Below, piece after piece: positions 1-6,068 of a stretch of DNA of 6,330 bases. This stretch comes from DATLBY01 sp035526665 (GTDB taxonomy: Bacteria > Acidobacteriota > Terriglobia > Bryobacterales > Bryobacteraceae): the NCBI GenBank assembly GCA_035526665.1, contig DATLBY010000331.1, positions 1 to 6,330 of the forward strand, read 5' to 3'. The translations under genes were made by a program, and so were the position numbers. The notes beneath the pieces are model-generated. The model was not told the origin of the DNA, ran no database searches, and worked only from the letters and a program-made list of their open reading frames with translations. Every line of letters starts with the position of its first letter. The first letter of the stretch is position 1.

Positions 1-2
1 AG

Positions 3-905
3 GCGTATTTCAAGGCATGCCAATCCCAATCGGACAAGGACTTCCTACTGATTCCCGCCGAAGAGATGAATCAATATCTCGGGGGCCACTGGGGCATTCT
101 CTTTCCCAAACCGGTCTACTGGTTCATGAAGCGTGCCCCTGGCGAGCCGTTCCAATCAACCGATCCGAAGTACGGCACGGTCTACCGTGCCGGCAGTGAC
201 AAGGACATGCTTGCTCTGGTGCACGCCGAAAGCGGCCTGATGTATCAAACCCACCCGCGCACCAAGGGATCCACCGGATTTCCGGATAAGATCCGCGACA
301 GCGAGCAGTTCCGAGACCCGCGCTACCTCGGCGCCGGATGGAAGGCCATGCCATCCGATCTCTCCTCGCCGCGGCTTGGAGAGCGTGCCTTCAAAACCAT
401 CGACGATGCCAACAACTGGGGCTTGCGCAAACGCATGATCGCTGAAGTGGACGTCTTCCAGTTAGACACCACGCACGAGCTCTACGGGCACATGAACATC
501 AATTATGTCCGGCTGCCGGAGTTGCCCGCCTTCGCGCACTACGGCGAAGTTCTAGCTGCCATGTCCAAAGGCGAATACTTCATCACGACCGGCGAAATCC
601 TGCTGCCCGAGTTGACCATCACCCCACTTGCTGGAGATCGGCTGCGGGTGAGGGCGCAGGTAAATTACACCTTTCCTCTACGAATGGCTGAGATCGTGTG
701 GGGCGACGGCTCGGAAACGCATCGTAAGATTTTTCGGCTTAGCGCCACCCGCGAGTTCGGAAACACGCAGTTCACCTGGGAAGCCGATGCCAAAGGTTGG
801 AAGTGGGCGCGCGTGGCAGTTTGGGACGTGGCGGGCAACGGCGCCTTCGTAAATCCCATATGGCGGTCGAACCCGCCGGGAGTCACCTCTCGGAATTCAC
901 GCTGA
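3..905 (+). CDS. PHP-like metallohydrolase (CehA/McbA-type), 3' part; N-terminus outside window
   Basis: The frame is open from the left edge, so the first ATG inside the window (66) is unlikely to be the true start; 300 residues are visible. They read as the later part of a PHP-fold metal hydrolase. There is an LLIPAEE strand end with an acidic pair (visible residues 20-21), then GGHWG (His29), a YQTHPRTKG segment whose His resembles a metal ligand, and a VFQLDTTHELYGH segment resembling the late Asp/His motif. FITTGEILLPEL follows, like the strand that ends the catalytic domain in CehA/McbA proteins. The last ~90 residues look like a beta-sandwich ending in AVWDVAGNGAFVNPIW. The substrate cannot be told, and the usual first metal motif (HxH) would lie off the window. 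The family is inferred from motif spacing, so a related uncharacterised hydrolase family remains possible. The gene ends 102 bases before the reductase, on the same strand. Confidence 0.6.
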   Translation, partial: AYFKACQSQSDKDFLLIPAEEMNQYLGGHWGILFPKPVYWFMKRAPGEPFQSTDPKYGTVYRAGSDKDMLALVHAESGLMYQTHPRTKGSTGFPDKIRDSEQFRDPRYLGAGWKAMPSDLSSPRLGERAFKTIDDANNWGLRKRMIAEVDVFQLDTTHELYGHMNINYVRLPELPAFAHYGEVLAAMSKGEYFITTGEILLPELTITPLAGDRLRVRAQVNYTFPLRMAEIVWGDGSETHRKIFRLSATREFGNTQFTWEADAKGWKWARVAVWDVAGNGAFVNPIWRSNPPGVTSRNSR

Positions 906-993
906 GGCATTGAACTCGTCGTACGGTCCGATCCGTGGAATCAGATCCTGCGGTATACGGAAAAGACCAGCGTACCCTCCCCACGTGTGGAAG

Positions 994-999
994 TATGAT
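994..999 (+). promoter_or_regulatory. Possible -10 box (TATGAT) for the aldo/keto reductase
   Basis: TATGAT matches five of six bases of the sigma70 -10 consensus and would place transcription start near 1006, two bases before the ATG at 1008. The -35 position (about 971-976, CGTACC) is poor. No Shine-Dalgarno sequence lies at a usable distance before the ATG, which would fit a leaderless transcript. This is weak evidence from one hexamer. Confidence 0.2.
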
Positions 1000-1007
1000 A
1001 GACCCTG

Positions 1008-1937
1008 ATGGCTCACGATACAAACGGCGGTTTGCCCACCAGAGTGTTAGGCAAGACAGGAGTTCCTGTGTCCATTTTGGGCCTCGGCGGTTGGCATATC
1101 GGCGCACTTAAAGAGGAGGCCGAAGCAATCGCCCTGATGCACGCGGCCATGGACCAAGGCCTGACCTTCTTCGATAACTCCTGGGACTACCACGATGGCC
1201 GCTCCGAAGAGCTGATGGGCAAGGCTCTGGAGATGGACGGCCGCCGCAGCCGCGTCTTCTTGATGACGAAGAACTGCAATCGCGATAACGCAGGATCCAT
1301 GAAATGTCTGGAGGACAGCCTGCTCCGGCTGAAGACCGACTATATCGATCTCTGGCAGTTTCACGAATGCATCTATGACAACGACCCCGATTGGATCTTC
1401 GAGCGGGGCGGTATTGAGGCCGCCATTGAAGCTCGCCGCCAGGGCAAGGTGCGGTTCATCGGCTTCACGGGACACAAAGATCCGCGCATTCATCTGAACA
1501 TGCTCTCAAAGCCTTTCGACTGGGATGCCACGCAGATGCCGGTCAATGTGATGGACACTGTCTACCGCAGCTTTCAGCGCGAGGTTTTGCCGGAATGCCT
1601 GAGGAGGAACATCGGGGTGATCGGCATGAAGGGGCTCGGCGGCGGATACCCGCAAGGCCAGTTCCCGAAAAGCGCCGGCCTGAGTGCGGACGAGTCCTAT
1701 CGGTTTGCTCTCAGCCAGCAGATAAGCGTTCAAGTCTCCGGAATGATTTCGATGGAGCAACTGAGGCAGAATCTCGCCATGGCGCGGGCATTTCAACCCA
1801 TGTCCCAAGAGGAGCAGTCCGCCTTACTGGCGCGCCTGCGGGATCATGCCGGCGACGGACGCCACGAGCTGTTCAAATGCACCGAGCGCTTTGACGGGCC
1901 GTATCACGTGAAGCAGCACGGCTTCGATATCGTTTGA
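1008..1937 (+). CDS. Aldo/keto reductase
   Basis: This is a 309-residue cytoplasmic NAD(P)H-dependent oxidoreductase that interconverts carbonyls and alcohols. All four catalytic residues are visible in order: Asp56 and Tyr61 in FFDNSWDYHDG, Lys88 in LMTKN, and His119 in LWQFHE. The (beta/alpha)8 barrel is supported by the opening RVLGKTGVPVSILGLGGW, by GKVRFIGFTGH (146-156), and by the IGMKGLGGG strand (205-213). The late SGMISMEQLRQN segment (244-255) sits where this family binds the cofactor 2'-phosphate or adenine. It lacks the C-terminal ferredoxin domain of some relatives and has no signal peptide. ATG 1008 is the first in-frame start after a stop at 996, and no strong ribosome binding site precedes it. 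The substrate is unknown; a sugar or small aldehyde/ketone is plausible from family knowledge. Confidence 0.92.
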   Translation: MAHDTNGGLPTRVLGKTGVPVSILGLGGWHIGALKEEAEAIALMHAAMDQGLTFFDNSWDYHDGRSEELMGKALEMDGRRSRVFLMTKNCNRDNAGSMKCLEDSLLRLKTDYIDLWQFHECIYDNDPDWIFERGGIEAAIEARRQGKVRFIGFTGHKDPRIHLNMLSKPFDWDATQMPVNVMDTVYRSFQREVLPECLRRNIGVIGMKGLGGGYPQGQFPKSAGLSADESYRFALSQQISVQVSGMISMEQLRQNLAMARAFQPMSQEEQSALLARLRDHAGDGRHELFKCTERFDGPYHVKQHGFDIV

Positions 1938-1959
1938 CGCAGCCCGCCTCAGTGCCTCG

Positions 1960-1980
1960 CCTGGGTTGAATTAACCCGGG
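1960..1980. terminator. Hairpin between convergent genes, possible bidirectional terminator
   Basis: CCTGGGTT (1960-1967) pairs with AACCCGGG (1973-1980) around a 5-base loop, GAATT. The eight pairs include one G-T wobble. It lies in the 48-base gap where the reductase and the minus-strand secreted-protein gene converge, so it could end both transcripts. Neither side has a T-run, so it is not a canonical intrinsic terminator. Confidence 0.4.
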
Positions 1981-1985
1981 GAAGG

Positions 1986-2414
1986 TTAACCTGCACAAGC
2001 GACAACGTCCAACCCTCGCTCCCGGTTCACCACCACGGTACCGTCTGCCAACACCTTGAGGATCACTTGAATTGACAAGTTGGGGAGACTTCCCTGTCCG
2101 ATGAGATGAAAAGTCTCGATCAACAAAGTAGGCGCCTCCTCATTAGGACTGAAAACGTCATGATCGCCGAAAATCCACTTACCGCCGGCTGGATCGGTGG
2201 CCGTTCCGATAAGGTTCGTTACCAATCCAGTGTGCCCGCCGTTGTCGATGGTTACGATGCGCAACAGACCGGAACCGGTGAGCCCGCCGGGTGCGGCCGC
2301 GCACGTGCCGGCCGCCACAACGAAGCTGAACGGGGTCACTTCACTCTTACTTGCGTTCATGGGCAACGAGAGTAGAGCGACGCCCATCAATAGGGAAACT
2401 CTTGCCTTGTTCAT
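1986..2414 (-). CDS. Small secreted protein of unknown function
   Basis: The protein has 142 residues and I do not recognise its family. It begins with a clear Sec signal: a basic start (Lys3, Arg5), a hydrophobic core VSLLMGVALLSL (6-17), then PMNAS with likely cleavage near residue 21 or 22. The mature part is rich in Gly, Val, Ile and Thr and looks like an all-beta fold. It has only two cysteines, Cys38 near the mature N-terminus and Cys140 two residues from the end, placed to join the ends by a disulfide. A central KWIFGDHDVFSPNEE segment is the most distinctive part. The start at 2414 was chosen because AAGGAG lies 6 bases upstream and the signal peptide begins there. A longer TTG-start reading (to 2495) would begin inside the -35 box of a strong promoter. 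It is transcribed divergently from the two-haem peroxidase; a shared periplasmic role is only inferred from that. Confidence 0.75.
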   Translation of the reverse strand: MNKARVSLLMGVALLSLPMNASKSEVTPFSFVVAAGTCAAAPGGLTGSGLLRIVTIDNGGHTGLVTNLIGTATDPAGGKWIFGDHDVFSPNEEAPTLLIETFHLIGQGSLPNLSIQVILKVLADGTVVVNRERGLDVVACAG

Positions 2415-2420
2415 CCGCTT

Positions 2421-2426
2421 CTCCTT
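2421..2426 (-). promoter_or_regulatory. Ribosome binding site of the small secreted protein gene
   Basis: On the minus strand AAGGAG is followed by a 6-base spacer and then the ATG at 2414. It decides the start in favour of the 142-residue product. Confidence 0.75.
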
Positions 2427-2450
2427 CCGCTGGGCAAGAAAAGGTCCGGC

Positions 2451-2479
2451 CCGGCAATCGGGTTCGATTATATTGCCGG
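2451..2479. promoter_or_regulatory. Inverted repeat across the -10 box, operator candidate
   Basis: CCGGCAAT (2451-2458) and ATTGCCGG (2472-2479) are perfect 8-base inverted copies separated by 13 bases. Their centres are 21 bases apart, two helical turns, as expected for a dimeric repressor. The repeat covers the predicted transcription start (~2460), and one arm touches the last base of the -10 hexamer and runs into the spacer. A protein bound here should block transcription of the minus-strand gene. A hairpin role is less likely, because half of the repeat lies upstream of the predicted transcription start. Confidence 0.45.
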
Positions 2480-2495
2480 TATTCAGTATTTGCAA
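2467..2495 (-). promoter_or_regulatory. Sigma70-type promoter of the small secreted protein gene
   Basis: On the minus strand TTGCAA (2495-2490, four of six consensus bases) is followed by exactly 17 bases and then TATAAT (2472-2467, perfect consensus). Transcription would begin near 2460, giving a leader of about 46 bases before the ATG at 2414. This is the strongest promoter match in the window. Confidence 0.7.
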
Positions 2496-2615
2496 TGCAT
2501 TTACGAGACGATCGGCATGCGAAACGGTGAAATTGTGGGAGAAATTACTTACCGCTAACAGGATACGAAAAAGGCTTGAAATTCACGCAAGAGTGTGGAA
2601 CACTTTGTCGTCCCC

Positions 2616-2621
2616 GGGAGG
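2616..2621 (+). promoter_or_regulatory. Ribosome binding site of the two-haem peroxidase gene
   Basis: GGGAGG stands 9 bases before the ATG at 2631. It decides the start against the upstream in-frame GTG at 2595, which would put 12 extra residues in front of the signal peptide and has no such site. Confidence 0.65.
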
Positions 2622-2630
2622 TTAGTTACG

Positions 2631-4115
2631 ATGGGTGGCACTCTCTTTGTTCGCGCGAGCACGCTTGTAGTGTTTTCATTTGCGAGTATCGCGGCACCGG
2701 GCAATCTCGATGAACAGCTCGATGCAGCATTGAAGGCCTCCGGCTTAAGCGGCACGATTCAATCCAGCCTTGAAGGTCGACTCGGACGCACGGTCAACAC
2801 GAAATTGGCAAATCTTGGCCGACTTTTATGGTTCGACACCAGCGGCGGCCTGCATTCCGACAACACCTGCGGCGGCTGTCACTCGCCCTCGAACGGATTT
2901 GGAGATACCCAATCCATTGCGATCGGAGTTCAGAACAATAACATCGTGGGGCAGAACAGGTCCGGTCCGCGCAACCAGCGCCGGACGCCGACAGCGGCAA
3001 ACACAGCATTCTATCCGAATCTCATGTGGAACGGACGGTTCTCGGCACCCTCCGGAAATTCCTTCGATAACTCGCAGGGGTTTACATTCCCGGAGCCGGA
3101 AGGCATTGTAAAGTTTCCCGCGTTCGACGCAATTGTCACGCATCTGCTGATCGCGCAAGCTCATATACCGCCGACGGAGCTGGTGGAGGTCGCAGGATTT
3201 ACCGGCACTAAAGGCACAATCGGCGCCGAATTCGATCAATTTGACGATGGCAAGGGCGGAACAGTCCCTCCTCCCGACACCAGCGGATTCCGCAATGAGC
3301 CAATACGCCAGGCCGTGCTGGCACGGCTGAATTCCACGCCTGCATTTAGAGCGCTATTTGGAGAACTATTTCCCTCTGTGGCTAGCGGGGGACCCATTGA
3401 TTTTTTTATGTTCGGAAGGGCTATCGCTGAGTTTGAGTTCACGCTCATTTTCGCCGATGCGCCAGTGGATCGCTTCGCCCGCGGGGATCGCAAAGCCATG
3501 ACGGAGCCGCAGAAGAGAGGCGCTCTGGTGTTCTTCGGTAAAGGCGGCTGTGCGAACTGTCACGCTGTCGCCGGCCAGTCCAATGAGATGTTTAGCGATT
3601 TCAAGATGCACGTCGTTGGCGTGCCTCAGATCGCCCCCGTATTCGGCGCGGGAAAGGGAAATGTCATTTTCGATGGCCCCGGCCGGGATGAGGATTTCGG
3701 ATTAGAGCAAATCACCGGCAACCCGGTGGATCGATATAAGTTCAGAACCTCGCCGCTGCGCAATGCCGCCCTTCAGCCAGCATTCTTCCACAATGGAGCC
3801 TTCACCCGCCTGGAGGATGCAATCCGGCATCATCTTGACGTGTTTACCTCCGCGCGCACTTATAATGCGACGGCCGCGGGCGTGGCTAAGGACCTCGCAC
3901 ACCACTTGGGGCCGATTGAGCCGGTCCTGCAACGGGTGGACCCCCTCCTTGCACATCCGATTTCACTAACGTCGGATGAATTCAATGCTCTGGTCGCCTT
4001 CGTTCGCGAAGGTCTGCTTGACCGCCGCGCGGAAAAGCAGAATCTCTGCAAGCTCGTCCCGAATGCCGTACCAAGCGGTTTTACGGTCATGCGTTTCGAG
4101 ACGTGCCCGCAATGA
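2631..4115 (+). CDS. Two-haem cytochrome c peroxidase/MauG family protein, exported
   Basis: This is a 494-residue periplasmic c-type cytochrome. In this family two covalent haems reduce hydrogen peroxide or carry out MauG-like oxidations. A signal peptide with core STLVVFSFASIAA covers about the first 24 residues. Two CxxCH haem sites are present: CGGCH (Cys80, Cys83, His84) and CANCH (Cys307, Cys310, His311). Family landmarks follow in order: LGRLLWFDTSGGLHSDNTC before haem 1, RRTPTAANTAFYPNLMWNGR after it, KFRTSPLRNAALQPAFFHNGAF (about 370-391) after haem 2, and a closing LTSDEFNALVAFVREGL helix. The haems are about 227 residues apart, against roughly 146 in classical bacterial peroxidases, so there is a large insertion between the domains. 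A tail beyond the last helix carries two more cysteines (473 and 492), perhaps a disulfide. Which residue ligates the distal face of the second haem is not clear, so peroxidase and MauG-type activity cannot be told apart. It is divergent from the small secreted protein gene. Confidence 0.9.
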   Translation: MGGTLFVRASTLVVFSFASIAAPGNLDEQLDAALKASGLSGTIQSSLEGRLGRTVNTKLANLGRLLWFDTSGGLHSDNTCGGCHSPSNGFGDTQSIAIGVQNNNIVGQNRSGPRNQRRTPTAANTAFYPNLMWNGRFSAPSGNSFDNSQGFTFPEPEGIVKFPAFDAIVTHLLIAQAHIPPTELVEVAGFTGTKGTIGAEFDQFDDGKGGTVPPPDTSGFRNEPIRQAVLARLNSTPAFRALFGELFPSVASGGPIDFFMFGRAIAEFEFTLIFADAPVDRFARGDRKAMTEPQKRGALVFFGKGGCANCHAVAGQSNEMFSDFKMHVVGVPQIAPVFGAGKGNVIFDGPGRDEDFGLEQITGNPVDRYKFRTSPLRNAALQPAFFHNGAFTRLEDAIRHHLDVFTSARTYNATAAGVAKDLAHHLGPIEPVLQRVDPLLAHPISLTSDEFNALVAFVREGLLDRRAEKQNLCKLVPNAVPSGFTVMRFETCPQ

Positions 4116-4194
4116 AGGGGTGCCGCTATTGCAGGTGCAGCAGAACATTCGCGTTCACCCGTGCATTTGACTCGATGTCTCAGTAGGAGCAACC

Positions 4195-4219
4195 CTCCCT
4201 TACTGCCAGCGTGAGGGAG
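4195..4219. terminator. Stem-loop downstream of the peroxidase gene, possible terminator
   Basis: CTCCCTTAC (4195-4203) pairs with GTGAGGGAG (4211-4219) around a 7-base loop. The nine pairs include one T-G wobble. It lies 80 bases after the peroxidase stop and has no following T-run, so termination is only possible. It may instead be part of a dispersed repeat. Confidence 0.3.
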
Positions 4220-4362
4220 TATGGATACCGGGTTTACAGAAACGATATTCAGACCGCCGTCAGGCGGGCCGCGGGCACAACGGCACCGTTGGCATCGATC
4301 ACCGGCCTGTGTGTCATACGTGCCTTACGTTGCCGATCGCAGAATAGCGTAGGCGAATATCT

Positions 4363-4393
4363 CATGGGTGCGAGCGATAGAATGACACCCATG
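4363..4393. promoter_or_regulatory. Inverted repeat just upstream of the arylsulfatase, operator or leader hairpin candidate
   Basis: CATGGGTG (4363-4370) and CACCCATG (4386-4393) are perfect 8-base inverted copies with a 15-base spacer, centres 23 bases apart. The repeat ends 30 bases before the ATG at 4424. It could bind a dimeric regulator or fold in the leader RNA. If translation instead began at 4382 or 4391, the right arm would overlap the start codon. Confidence 0.35.
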
Positions 4394-4423
4394 TTAGCCC
4401 CGCCCCAAGTTTCTCACTCTGAG

Positions 4424-6046
4424 ATGAACCGGAGAACCTTCCTAAGATCCGCCGCTGCCTCCGCTATCCCGTCGGTTTGGGCGCAGCAGGGATCCCGGAA
4501 ACCAAATTTCGTCGTGATTCTCGCCGATGATATGGGCTACTCGGATGCCGCCTGCTACGGCGGCGACATCGATACTCCCAATCTCGACAAGCTGGCGGCC
4601 GGCGGTCTGCGATTTACCCAGGCTTACTCCACGGCTCGCTGCGGTCCCTCCAGAAATTGCCTGCTCACCGGCTACTACGCGCAGCAGACCGCCGCCGATG
4701 TCATGACTCCCGGTAACACGCCGCGATGGACGCGGTTTCTGCCCGAGTATCTCAAGCCGCTGGGGTATCGTTCCTACCATTCAGGAAAATGGCATATCAA
4801 ATTCAAAGCCATGAAGGAGGGCGCCGGTTTTGATCGATCCTTCATGCTGCTGGATGAGAATCGGTATTTTCCCCCCAGGCTGCTGCATCTGAATGAACAG
4901 CCGCTGCCCCCCATCCGGCCGGACGAAAAGTTCTATCTGACGAATGCGATCGGGGACCATGGCGTGCGCTTCCTGCAAGAACATAGTGCCGGACACCCCA
5001 ACGATCCCTTCTTGCTTTACCTGGCGTTTACATCGCCGCACTTCCCGCTGCACGCGCTCCAGGAGGACATCGACCGCTATAAAGACCGCTTCTCGGAAGG
5101 TTGGGATGCCGCGCGCGAGAAGCGCTTCCAGCGGATGCGCCGGATGGGTGTCGTGAACTGCGAGCTGTCGCCTCTCGAGCCGGGGGAACGGCCGCGGTGG
5201 AGTACTCCGGATAGCGAGTTGTTAGCCAAAATCGGTCCAGGGGAAGTCACGCGTGCCGTAGCCTGGTCTACCCTGACGCCCGCGCAGAAGAACCTGCAGC
5301 GCACCAAGATGGCGATCCATGCCGCCATGGTCACGTGTATGGACCGTCAGATCGGCCGTGTAGTAGAGCAGCTTCGCTCCACGAATCAATTGGACAACAC
5401 CGTGATTCTTTTTCTTTCCGACAATGGCGCGAGCGCCGAGCAGATCATCCGCGGCGATGGCCATGATGCATCGGCCCCTGCGGGCTCTCGCGCATCCTAT
5501 CTCTGTCTGGGGCCGGGTTGGGCTAGCGCGTCAAACACGCCATTCCGGCTGCACAAATCGTACGTTCATGAAGGTGGCATTGCGTCGCCGCTCATTGTCC
5601 ATTGGCCCGCTGGAATCGGCGATAAAGGTGCGCTCCGCCACGACCCGTGTCATTTCATCGATGTCCTCCCGACTCTTACAGGGCTGGCGGGCGGCGATCC
5701 TGCGGCGTCTGCCGAGCCCGGAGCGCCTCCGCTGCCCGGTAAGACTCTGGCGCCGGCGTTTTCAAAAAGTGGCGTCGTCACGCGGGACTATTTATATTTC
5801 AACCACTCGAATAACCGGGCTATCCGAGTAGGCGACTGGAAGCTCGTAGCGGCCGGCACATCGGGGCCGTGGGAGTTGTATGACCTGGGCAAGGATCGCT
5901 CTGAGCAGGGAAATCTCGTCGCGGACCAGCCCGGCCGTGTCCGCCAGCTCAGTCAATTGTGGCAGCAGCGCGATACCGAGTTCGTGAAGGTGAGGGAGTC
6001 CGCCAAGGTAACTGGTAAAACGCCTCTCCAGCGCCCAACCTGGTAG
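4424..6046 (+). CDS. Arylsulfatase, formylglycine type, Tat-exported (AtsA-like)
   Basis: This 540-residue sulfatase hydrolyses sulfate esters, probably in the periplasm. The N-terminus is a Tat signal, NRRTFLRSAAAS, with cleavage likely after VWA (residue 20). The metal site begins with Asp35-Asp36 (ILADDMGYSD). The activating motif is CGPSRNCLLTG, where Cys73 fits the CxPSR rule for conversion to formylglycine and Arg77 supports it. Further family residues are SGKWH (Lys122, His124), TSPHFPLHA (His206), LSDNG (Asp333, Asn334) and Lys378 in LHKSYVHEGG. The stretch GPGWASASNTPFR resembles Pseudomonas arylsulfatase AtsA (about 536 residues), so an aryl or alkyl sulfate is a plausible substrate. 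The start was placed at the Tat signal although it lacks a good ribosome binding site; in-frame ATGs at 4382 and 4391 would only lengthen the signal's front. A formylglycine-generating enzyme must be encoded elsewhere. It converges with a second sulfatase 21 bases downstream. Confidence 0.93.
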   Translation: MNRRTFLRSAAASAIPSVWAQQGSRKPNFVVILADDMGYSDAACYGGDIDTPNLDKLAAGGLRFTQAYSTARCGPSRNCLLTGYYAQQTAADVMTPGNTPRWTRFLPEYLKPLGYRSYHSGKWHIKFKAMKEGAGFDRSFMLLDENRYFPPRLLHLNEQPLPPIRPDEKFYLTNAIGDHGVRFLQEHSAGHPNDPFLLYLAFTSPHFPLHALQEDIDRYKDRFSEGWDAAREKRFQRMRRMGVVNCELSPLEPGERPRWSTPDSELLAKIGPGEVTRAVAWSTLTPAQKNLQRTKMAIHAAMVTCMDRQIGRVVEQLRSTNQLDNTVILFLSDNGASAEQIIRGDGHDASAPAGSRASYLCLGPGWASASNTPFRLHKSYVHEGGIASPLIVHWPAGIGDKGALRHDPCHFIDVLPTLTGLAGGDPAASAEPGAPPLPGKTLAPAFSKSGVVTRDYLYFNHSNNRAIRVGDWKLVAAGTSGPWELYDLGKDRSEQGNLVADQPGRVRQLSQLWQQRDTEFVKVRESAKVTGKTPLQRPTW

Positions 6047-6050
6047 TCAG

Positions 6051-6068
6051 GCCGTGGCAGTTCACGGC
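6051..6068. terminator. GC-rich hairpin between convergent sulfatases, possible shared terminator
   Basis: GCCGTG (6051-6056) and CACGGC (6063-6068) form a perfect 6-pair stem with a 6-base loop. It fills the 21-base gap between the two sulfatase stop codons, its last base overlapping the minus-strand stop. No T-run follows on either strand. Position supports a bidirectional role more than the sequence does. Confidence 0.4.

Larger units (their letters stand above)
4116..4423. other. Gene-free region of 308 bases between peroxidase and sulfatase
   Basis: I see no convincing gene here. The sulfatase frame stays open back to a GTG at 4211, but that GTG lies in the arm of a hairpin and the 71 residues it would add resemble no exported-sulfatase N-terminus. 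The region holds the hairpin at 4195-4219, a small CCGCC/GGCGG hairpin at 4254-4267, and the inverted repeat at 4363-4393. A TTGCCG (4330-4335) followed by GAATAT (4355-4360) is a weak promoter candidate with a 19-base spacer. The peroxidase has no clear T-tailed terminator. Confidence 0.5.

Noticed and set aside
1047..1493. Minus-strand open frame of 148 codons
   Set aside because: It lies wholly inside the aldo/keto reductase, whose catalytic residues are all intact; it is an antisense shadow of high-GC codons.
2197..2625. Plus-strand open frame of 142 codons across the divergent region
   Set aside because: It is largely antisense to the small secreted protein gene, has no signal or family motif, and runs through the promoter and operator region.
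2826..3239. Minus-strand open frame of 137 codons
   Set aside because: It is antisense to the peroxidase, including its first haem site, with composition typical of a shadow frame.
4254..4267. CCGCC-GTCA-GGCGG small hairpin
   Set aside because: A 5-pair stem with no T-run and no conserved position is within what chance gives at this base composition.
4211..4423. N-terminal extension of the arylsulfatase from a GTG
   Set aside because: It would bury the Tat signal 71 residues inside the protein, its start codon lies in a hairpin arm, and no ribosome site supports it.
5424..5831. Plus-strand open frame of 135 codons
   Set aside because: It overlaps the arylsulfatase catalytic region in another frame and shows no motif.
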